The position numbers and the translations under genes are program-made. Below the pieces are notes generated by a model. It worked only from the letters and a program-made list of their open reading frames with translations, was not told the DNA's origin and did no database searches. A stretch of 64,000 bases of DNA from VHCN01 sp964589935 (GTDB lineage: Bacteria > Verrucomicrobiota > Verrucomicrobiia > Limisphaerales > VHCN01), in contig CAZPVD010000001.1 in the NCBI GenBank assembly GCA_964589935.1, positions 992,001 through 1,056,000 on the forward strand. The letters are read 5' to 3'. Numbering within the stretch: position 1 is the stretch's first letter; the number at the start of each line of letters is the position of its first letter. Of this stretch, positions 58,980 to 64,000 are shown one piece after another.

Positions 58980-59548
58980 AGCCGTCTTCGCTACCTGCCG
59001 AATTGCGACGTGAGATTGCCGCCGCGCGCGACGAGTTGAAGACCGCGCTTGATGCTTTCACCACCACCGCCGAAATGCTCACCCGGCTCGAAGCGAAGCG
59101 CGACGAGCTTGCTGAATCCCTCGAAAAACTGACTGCCGCAATTGATCCGCTTGATGACGCAGCGGTTGCCTTGCTGTCGGCTCAGGAACGTCAGGCTCAA
59201 CTCGTCGCGGTGAAGATTGAGGAAGTCCAAAACGACATGGCCCGGCTTGAAGGCAGCCTTTTCAAAATGCTGCCCGGCATCGTGGGGTTGGTTGCGCGCG
59301 CTCTCGACGGCGAACATGAAACGCTCGTTAGCCGCATCGCGAACGCACTTGAGCCGTGGATGGATAACGAGATTCGCGCTCGGAATCTTGCTGTCCAAGC
59401 CGATGCTGTTTTCGTCGCCCGCAACAACATCGGCGGCATCTGGGCCGAGCATCCAGACGTGAACACTGCTCGTGTCGCGCTTCAAAAGCTCGACGCGCTC
59501 TTGCGGGGCGAGAGTCCCTTTCCCGCTTATCGCGGGGCCGTTCGATAA
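58976..59548 (+). CDS. Coiled-coil element protein of unknown function
   Basis: A 190-residue protein. Residues about 10-100 form long charged helices with heptad-like spacing (E-L-R-R-E-I-A-A-A-R-D-E-L-K and E-E-V-Q-N-D-M-A-R-L-E), suggesting a coiled coil; the rest is mixed helical. No family recognised. It starts in the ATGA overlap with the HTH gene. Confidence 0.65.
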   Translation: MKPSSLPAELRREIAAARDELKTALDAFTTTAEMLTRLEAKRDELAESLEKLTAAIDPLDDAAVALLSAQERQAQLVAVKIEEVQNDMARLEGSLFKMLPGIVGLVARALDGEHETLVSRIANALEPWMDNEIRARNLAVQADAVFVARNNIGGIWAEHPDVNTARVALQKLDALLRGESPFPAYRGAVR

Positions 59549-59562
59549 ATTTTCGCCGGTTG

Positions 59563-59616
59563 CGCGCCCCGACTGTTTCGGAGCGACGCTCCCGGCGAGG
59601 CGCGGGCGGTTTTTTT
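59563..59616 (+). terminator. Possible terminator after the coiled-coil gene
   Basis: Bases 59563-59568 (CGCGCC) pair with 59599-59604 (GGCGCG), with a smaller inner hairpin (GGAGC/GCTCC), and seven T follow at 59610-59616. The long loop makes this a tentative call. It would separate the integrase group from the replication group. Confidence 0.4.
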
Positions 59617-59666
59617 CATCGCCGTTCCGCGCCGAACTTTCAAAAGCTCGAAACTCCAAAGAAAAA

Positions 59667-59702
59667 GCCGTCCGCTTGACCGGCAAAAGTTCAGCGGACG
59701 GC
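59667..59702. repeat. Strong hairpin upstream of the Rep gene, candidate replication origin or operator
   Basis: GCCGTCCGC at 59667-59675 pairs perfectly with GCGGACGGC at 59694-59702; a further three base pairs (59677-59679 with 59691-59693) follow after a one-base bulge, leaving an 11-base loop. It ends 22 bases before the rep start codon. Extruding hairpins next to the rep gene are typical of rolling-circle nick sites. No T tract follows, so it is not a terminator. Confidence 0.55.
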
Positions 59703-59724
59703 AAACCAAACTGACGAATGAACC

Positions 59725-60690
59725 ATGCCCAAATCCTTTTCCCGGCGCAAGCTCAAGAGCGTTGCTTCTACCAAGGCGCAGTTGGTGTCGTTTTCCTGCC
59801 GCACGTCAGCCCCGTTTCCTATGTTTGACACGGTGCGCTTTGAGCTTTGCGCGAATCCGGCGCGAAATCCGCCTGACGGGAGCTTGCACACAACGCGCAT
59901 TCAGCGTTTTCGCTTCTGGCATAGCCGGACGACTGGTTGCGATTGCGTTGAACTCTCACTTCCTTCTCTGCTCTTTGGACATTCGGGGCGGCTGATTTCA
60001 TCTCAGGTGGAACTTGATGCGGCTATCGCTTGCCTTGACCGTGCTGCTCAGACGTTGGGTTACTCCCTTTTGCGGCCTACGCGACTGGACTTGGCGTGGC
60101 ACTTCGGAAGCATTTGCGCGTGTCGGGTCGTTGACGCCCTTTCCAGCTTTGGCTTTCCGGGCGTGCGCGGCTTGCCGCTTCACCGGCCCGGAAGTTTCGT
60201 TTCGTGGCGTGGGGCGCGTTCGCAGTTCGTTTTGTCGGCCTACGCGAAGGCGAAGCTCATGCGATTGCCGGGCGATGTTCTCCGCGTCGAAGTGCGGCTC
60301 TGCGGGCGTGAGCTTTGCCGTTTGAAGGGGCGTGACTGGCGGAGCTTTGCTGCGCTTTGGCAGACGTTCCGCGAAATCGTCGCACAAATGCCGGACGTGT
60401 CTGCGTCGGGTGAAGGCACAGGCTGGCCGGAAGCGGTTGGCCGGTGCGTGCCCGTCGAGTTTCACGAACGAACTCTGGCACAGATTGGCGGCAGTGACCG
60501 CACGCGCCGGGAATATCGTCGCCGGATTCGGGTTGCTGCCGCCGCTTTGCCGTCGCCGCTTCGTTGGAGTGAACTTGTTCCCGAAGTCACGCCCGCCCCC
60601 GTCAACCTTCAACCGAAATCCCGGCGAACAGTTCACCGCTCGCCGGAGTCTCTCCAATCCCATGAAAACAACCGGCCCTCAAAATCCTGA
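59725..60690 (+). CDS. Probable rolling-circle replication initiator (filamentous-phage gpII/CRI type)
   Basis: A 321-residue protein. The N-terminal part has M-F-D-T-V-R-F-E-L, then R120-L-D122 in P-T-R-L-D-L-A-W-H-F, a Tyr173 in S-A-Y-A-K-A-K, and V-L-R-V-E-V-R-L (E189). This succession resembles the phage/plasmid replication proteins of the Phage_CRI family (gene II of filamentous phages), which nick one strand at the origin. Tyr173 is a candidate nicking residue. The C-terminal 60 residues are Pro/Arg-rich and disordered. Family assignment is by eye and needs a profile search. Confidence 0.55.
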   Translation: MPKSFSRRKLKSVASTKAQLVSFSCRTSAPFPMFDTVRFELCANPARNPPDGSLHTTRIQRFRFWHSRTTGCDCVELSLPSLLFGHSGRLISSQVELDAAIACLDRAAQTLGYSLLRPTRLDLAWHFGSICACRVVDALSSFGFPGVRGLPLHRPGSFVSWRGARSQFVLSAYAKAKLMRLPGDVLRVEVRLCGRELCRLKGRDWRSFAALWQTFREIVAQMPDVSASGEGTGWPEAVGRCVPVEFHERTLAQIGGSDRTRREYRRRIRVAAAALPSPLRWSELVPEVTPAPVNLQPKSRRTVHRSPESLQSHENNRPSKS

Positions 60691-60865
60691 ATCCGTCGCC
60701 GAAACCAAACTGCGCGGCGCACGCGAAATCTTCCGGCTCACCGGGCGCTGGCCTTCGTGCGTGCCGCGTCCGCCTGAGTTGGCCGACGCAAGGTTTGCGG
60801 CCAACGAGCGAAGCACCGAAATCCTCGCCATCGGGCCGACGGGTTTTACCGCTTACACGAAATGA
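60662..60865 (+). CDS. Small element protein of unknown function
   Basis: A 67-residue ORF beginning M-K-T-T-G-P-Q, overlapping the 3' end of the Rep gene by 29 bases in another frame and ending in the ATGA overlap with the terminase-small-like gene. The tight packing on both sides supports it being translated. No family recognised; there are no clear domains. Confidence 0.5.
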   Translation: MKTTGPQNPESVAETKLRGAREIFRLTGRWPSCVPRPPELADARFAANERSTEILAIGPTGFTAYTK

Positions 60866-61290
60866 ACCAACACCCGACACGCCCCAAACTTGGACGGCCA
60901 ACGAAATTCAACGCTGACGTGGTGCAAAAGATTTGCGTCAGCATTGGCGAGGGACTGCCCTTTCAATACGCGGCGGCGCTCGCCGGGATTTCGCACGAAA
61001 CCTTTCACGCATGGCAGCGCCGCTACCCGCAGTTCCGCCTTGCCGTTCAGGAAGCCGTCGCACGCGGGGCGGAGGAAAGGCTTCAAACCATCCGTGCCGC
61101 CGCCAAGCAAGGCGACTGGCGCGCGTGCGCGTGGTGGTTGGAACACGTCTTGCCGGAGCATTACGCGAAGACCCGCATTCAGTTGGAGCACGTCGGCCAG
61201 ATGGAAGTTGGCTTCGTTGTGCCGCAGCAAACGCTGGACGGCATTGCAGAGGCCCGCGCGAAGTATGAGCACCAAGCCCAAGGCGAATGA
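60862..61290 (+). CDS. Terminase small subunit-like HTH protein
   Basis: A 142-residue protein with an N-terminal HTH (F-N-A-D-V-V-Q-K-I, then F-Q-Y-A-A-A-L-A-G-I-S-H-E-T-F-H-A-W) like terminase small subunits that bind the packaging site. The central W-W-L-E-H-V-L-P-E-H-Y-A-K segment is common in phage small terminases. Its place directly before the large terminase, with a 26-base overlap, supports the call. Confidence 0.75.
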   Translation: MNQHPTRPKLGRPTKFNADVVQKICVSIGEGLPFQYAAALAGISHETFHAWQRRYPQFRLAVQEAVARGAEERLQTIRAAAKQGDWRACAWWLEHVLPEHYAKTRIQLEHVGQMEVGFVVPQQTLDGIAEARAKYEHQAQGE

Positions 61291-62644
61291 TTTGGCTGCG
61301 CTGGCGACGCCTCTGGGCTTCGCCCGTGGCGTGCTGCGTCTCGACTCCTACGAATGGGCGGAGCGCATCTTCGCGGACTTGGACAAGCGCGGCGCGTCTA
61401 TCGCGGTCAAGGCGGCCAATGGCGCGGGCAAAACGGAACGCATCGCCGCGCCCGTCGCGCTCTGGCACGCATCCGTTTTTCCGCGTTCGCTGACGATTTG
61501 CACGGCGGGAGTTTTCCGTCAGGTTGAGCAGCAGCTATTCGGTGCGATTCACGCGCACCGCCACAGGTTTCGCGGCTGGACGTTCAACACCTGCGAAGTG
61601 GGGACGCATCACGGCTCGCGCATCCTTGGTTTCTCGACGGACGAGCCGGGGCGTTTCGAGGGCTGGCACGCTGAAAATTTGCTCGTCATCGTGGACGAGG
61701 CCAAGAGCGTTCCCGATGGAATCTTTGAAGCCGTGGAACGCTGCCAGCCGTCGCGCCTGCTTCTGCTCAGTTCGCCGGGCGGGTGCAGCGGATTTTTTTA
61801 CGAGGCGTTCAACTCGCGTCGCAAATTCTTCCGTCATCACTCGGTCACGGCTCGCGAGTGCCCGCACATTTCGCCCGCGTGGATTGCGGAGCAGGTCGAG
61901 AAATACGGCGAGCAACACCCGCTCGTTCGCAGCATGATTTTCGCGGAGTTTATGACCTTCGGTGAAGACGGTGCGGTGATACCGCTGGCCTTCGTGGAAC
62001 GGTGCCTTGCCGAGCCGCCGCCGTTCAATGCCGACGGCCCGGTGCAAGCCTTCTGCGACTTCGCGGCGGGCGGTGACGAGAACGTATTGGCTGTCCGGCG
62101 CGGCAACCGCGTCGAAATCGTCGCGGCGTGGCGCGAGAAGGACACGATGCGCGCGCTTGGCCGCTTTATCTGTCATTTCAGGGAGCAGGCATTGAAGCCG
62201 GAAGAAATCTGCGCCGATGACGGCGGCCTTGGTGTTGCCGTGTGCGACCGCCTAGCGGAAGCGGGTTGGCGGGTGCGCCGTGTCAACAACGGCTCGGCAG
62301 CGGGCAAGCCCGAATACTACGCGAACAAAGGCGCTGAAATCTGGTTTGAAGGCCGGACGCAGATTGAGCGGCAACAAATTATACTGCCAAACGACCGCGA
62401 ACTTGTCGCGCAACTCACTTCCCGGCTCGGCTGGCCGAACAGCAAGGGACGGCTTGAGCTTGAAAGCAAGCAGGCCATGCGAGCGCGCGGGCTTCGTTCG
62501 CCGGACAAGGCCGACGCGGTGCTTGGCGCGATGATGCACGCGGGGAATGGCGGCGCTTGCACCATAATTGACACCCGCTCGCTGGCGCGGTGGGGAAACC
62601 GTGCGGCTGACTTCAGCGGGTTGAGGAGGGGCGTGCTGATTTAA
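61265..62644 (+). CDS. terL: Terminase large subunit
   Basis: A 459-residue two-domain packaging motor. ATPase domain: Walker A A-A-N-G-A-G-K-T (50-57), Walker B L-L-V-I-V-D-E-A (139-146), coupling motif L-L-L-L-S-S-P-G-G (165-173). Nuclease domain of RNase H fold with candidate metal ligands D265 (F-C-D-F-A-A-G-G), D318/D319 (C-A-D-D-G-G) and D414/D417 near P-D-K-A-D. The start ATG at 61265 overlaps the small-subunit gene. Both domains look intact, so it may be functional; it is not followed by a portal gene. Confidence 0.85.
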   Translation: MSTKPKANDLAALATPLGFARGVLRLDSYEWAERIFADLDKRGASIAVKAANGAGKTERIAAPVALWHASVFPRSLTICTAGVFRQVEQQLFGAIHAHRHRFRGWTFNTCEVGTHHGSRILGFSTDEPGRFEGWHAENLLVIVDEAKSVPDGIFEAVERCQPSRLLLLSSPGGCSGFFYEAFNSRRKFFRHHSVTARECPHISPAWIAEQVEKYGEQHPLVRSMIFAEFMTFGEDGAVIPLAFVERCLAEPPPFNADGPVQAFCDFAAGGDENVLAVRRGNRVEIVAAWREKDTMRALGRFICHFREQALKPEEICADDGGLGVAVCDRLAEAGWRVRRVNNGSAAGKPEYYANKGAEIWFEGRTQIERQQIILPNDRELVAQLTSRLGWPNSKGRLELESKQAMRARGLRSPDKADAVLGAMMHAGNGGACTIIDTRSLARWGNRAADFSGLRRGVLI

Positions 62645-62686
62645 GACGAAAACAAATCTGTCGCGGTGCTTCAGATGCCGACGGCG

Positions 62687-63013
62687 CTATCGCAATGGGC
62701 GTTGGCGGCGGACTGTAGTGATTTTGCTTGGCGGTTGCTCCGGCGCGAGCAATTGGTGGATTTCGATGCCGTAGGCGCTCGCGATGCGTTCCAAAGTCGA
62801 GAGCCGCAAATCGCGCTTCTTCCCGGTTTCGATTTGTTGATAGTGTTTGTAGGTGAGGCCGCTCAACTCCGCAAACTGCTCTTGCGTCAAAGTGTGTTTC
62901 CTCCGCAGAGCGCGGAGCCGTTCGCACAACCGCTTGTGAATTGACGCAGGCACCCCGCCAGCATGGTTTTCCGGCGTTGACTGGAACACCCCACCAACGG
63001 TAGTGTCGGCCAT
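62687..63013 (-). CDS. Cro/CI-type (XRE) transcriptional regulator
   Basis: A 108-residue protein with an HTH_3 domain at about 28-85: L-R-A-L-R-R-K-H-T-L-T-Q-E-Q-F-A-E-L-S-G, then Y-Q-Q-I-E-T-G-K-K-R-D. It is transcribed opposite to the terminase genes and divergently from the Sel1-repeat gene, the usual layout for a phage or element repressor. About 170 bp separate it from the Sel1 gene, a likely operator region. Confidence 0.88.
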   Translation of the reverse strand: MADTTVGGVFQSTPENHAGGVPASIHKRLCERLRALRRKHTLTQEQFAELSGLTYKHYQQIETGKKRDLRLSTLERIASAYGIEIHQLLAPEQPPSKITTVRRQRPLR

Positions 63014-63184
63014 CCGTCAGAACTGTGATTCACGAAGGAAACAGACCGCTTGGAAGGCAACTTGAGTGAAATGAACGAGAGTGCTTCAATCGAAGTTTCG
63101 CCCCAGCACGGCCACCGATGCAGCAAGAGTTTTCCAGTCATTTCTCGGCTTTACTTGTGTTCATCGGAGTGACAGAAGGGATTT
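63014..63184. other. Divergent promoter region between repressor and Sel1 gene
   Basis: A 171-base region between divergent genes, presumably with promoters and operators for both. No clear consensus boxes or repeats were identified. A 35-codon open frame (63070-63177) is present but is not convincing as a gene. Confidence 0.4.
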
Positions 63185-64000
63185 ATGCAGCCAGACAGCG
63201 AAGCGTATTTCGTGTTTCGAGACGGTGAGCAGCAGGGGCCGTTCTCATACGACCAAATGCGCGGGCTGTATCTCGACGGAGCCATCACCGACGAAACTCT
63301 TATTTTTCAGCAAGGGATGGCGGAGTGGAAGCCATTGAGCGTTGTGTTGCCACAACTGCCGAGAATCAACAACTCGCAGCTCGTTCAACCGCAAACCGTG
63401 CTTTCGTCAACGCAGGCACCCGCTGCGAATCTCCCAAGTGCGAAGCCGAGGCAAGTTCTCGTTGCCCTTGTGGCAGTCTGTTTCGTATTCGCTGCGCTTG
63501 GCATCGGTGGCGTGGTTTGGGGACTGCGCCAGCGCAATCAATCACCACAAGCGAGACAGCAACAACCCGCGCCGATGGCAAGCGCCAATCGAACGTCCGT
63601 GACACCTGTGGGTCAGGTTGCGACCACACGGAACACACCTTCTGCATCTGACCGGAATCAGTTTCTCGAAACGAAGGCCAAGGCCGAAAGGGGCGAGCCG
63701 GCGGCTCAATTCGAACTCGGTGAGATGTATGCAGAAGGCAAGGGGGTGGCCAAGGACAAAGCAGAGGCAGTCAAGTGGTATCGCAGAGCTGCTGAGCAGA
63801 ATGATAGCTATGCTCAATGTATGCTAGGGCTTTGCTACTGCTATGGCGAAGGCATAGCGAAGGACTACATCGAGGCCGCGAAGTGGTATCGCAAGGCCGC
63901 CGAGCAGGGTCACGCCGCGGCGCAGTTCGAACTCGGCGAGATGTATTATTACGGCAACGGCGTGACCAAGGATGAAGCGGAGGCGCTGACATGGTATCGC
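63185..64000 (+). CDS. Membrane-anchored GYF_2 and Sel1-repeat protein (partial at window end)
   Basis: At least 272 residues, open at the window edge. Residues 8-52 are a GYF_2/DUF4339-like domain (Y-F-V-F-R-D-G-E-Q-Q-G-P-F). A Ser/Pro/Gln-rich linker and a transmembrane helix (about 91-114) follow. Then come at least three 36-residue Sel1 repeats, for example A-Q-F-E-L-G-E-M-Y and D-K-A-E-A-V-K-W-Y-R-R-A-A. GAAGGG precedes the ATG at 63185. Sel1/TPR-like arrays mediate protein contacts. It is the first gene to the right of the repressor and may be element cargo rather than packaging machinery. Confidence 0.85.
   Translation, partial: MQPDSEAYFVFRDGEQQGPFSYDQMRGLYLDGAITDETLIFQQGMAEWKPLSVVLPQLPRINNSQLVQPQTVLSSTQAPAANLPSAKPRQVLVALVAVCFVFAALGIGGVVWGLRQRNQSPQARQQQPAPMASANRTSVTPVGQVATTRNTPSASDRNQFLETKAKAERGEPAAQFELGEMYAEGKGVAKDKAEAVKWYRRAAEQNDSYAQCMLGLCYCYGEGIAKDYIEAAKWYRKAAEQGHAAAQFELGEMYYYGNGVTKDEAEALTWYR

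Larger units (their letters stand above)
56696..64000 (+). mobile_element. Integrated phage-like element (satellite or mosaic prophage), left part
   Basis: Bounded on the left by tRNA-Arg(CCG) and running off the window. Content in order: tyrosine integrase, unknown protein, MerR/excisionase-like HTH, coiled-coil protein, probable rolling-circle Rep, small ORF, terminase-small-like protein, terminase large subunit, convergent Cro/CI-like repressor, and a GYF/Sel1 membrane protein. Genes in the left part are tightly packed with ATGA overlaps, like a phage operon. No portal, protease, capsid or tail gene appears in the visible 7.3 kb. Confidence 0.75.

Noticed and set aside
59998..60663. A 221-codon minus-strand frame opposite the Rep gene
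   Set aside because: It has no recognisable motif and no ribosome site. The plus-strand frame fits the packed operon and shows Rep-like segments.
63070..63177. A 35-codon plus-strand ORF between the repressor and Sel1 genes
   Set aside because: No ribosome site of note and no recognisable sequence; it lies in what is more likely a promoter region.

Overview
This window comes from a GC-rich, Gram-negative bacterium, most likely of the phylum Verrucomicrobiota (PVC superphylum). The pointers are a DUF1501 secreted protein, a ribonuclease HIII, HPr kinase beside Kdo/LPS-transport genes, no ribosomal protein L30 in the spc gene block, and GC-rich coding sequence interrupted by short AT-rich word repeats. 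The phylum call is an inference; a 16S rRNA or marker-protein tree would settle it.

Layout. (1) 1-3702, plus strand: the end of a branched-chain amino acid ABC transporter operon (livJ fragment, livH, livM, livG, livF), closed by a strong hairpin terminator at 3721-3750. (2) 3771-35769, minus strand: one continuous run of information-processing genes. In transcription order it is tRNA-Thr, tuf, tRNA-Trp, tRNA-Ser, secE, nusG, rplK, rplA, rplJ, rplL, rpoB, rpoC, rpsL, rpsG, fusA, rpsJ, rplC, rplD, rplW, rplB, rpsS, rplV, rpsC, rplP, rpmC, rpsQ, rplN, rplX, rplE, rpsN, rpsH, rplF, rplR, rpsE, rplO, secY, adk, map, infA, rpmJ, rpsM, rpsK, rpsD, rpoA, rplQ. Candidate promoters lie upstream of tRNA-Thr/tuf and of rpsL. 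(3) 35960-46750: rnhC and mutY (divergent), a PQQ-type beta-propeller protein coupled to a methyltransferase, a small membrane protein with a zinc ribbon, a probable Fe-S protein, a short TauE/SafE permease, a secreted esterase, a D-threonine-aldolase-like enzyme, a DUF1501 protein and an unknown membrane protein. (4) 46942-56551: a parvulin isomerase, serA, a MOSC protein, then the envelope block kdsA-kdsC-lptC-lptA-lptB-hprK with a receiver-only response regulator, and a probable ferritin-like di-metal protein. (5) 56619 to the end: tRNA-Arg(CCG) followed directly by an integrated phage-like element. It carries a tyrosine integrase, a 205-residue unknown protein, a MerR/excisionase-type HTH protein, a coiled-coil protein, a probable rolling-circle replication initiator, a small ORF, a terminase-small-like HTH protein, a large terminase, a Cro/CI-type repressor and a membrane-anchored GYF/Sel1-repeat protein cut by the window end.

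How it fits together. Regions 2 and 4 are core machinery: the translation/transcription supercluster, and synthesis of Kdo with the LptCAB lipopolysaccharide export parts. The most novel stretch is region 5. It combines a filamentous-phage-type replication initiator, a strong hairpin just upstream of that gene, and a complete terminase pair, yet no portal or capsid gene follows the terminase inside the window. That is the outline of a phage satellite or mosaic prophage of an unfamiliar type. Secondary points of interest are alanine/proline-rich tails on many ribosomal proteins, including a long N-terminal extension on S11, hairpins placed between rpsG/fusA and rplJ/rplL, and in-frame AT-rich word repeats inside mutY.
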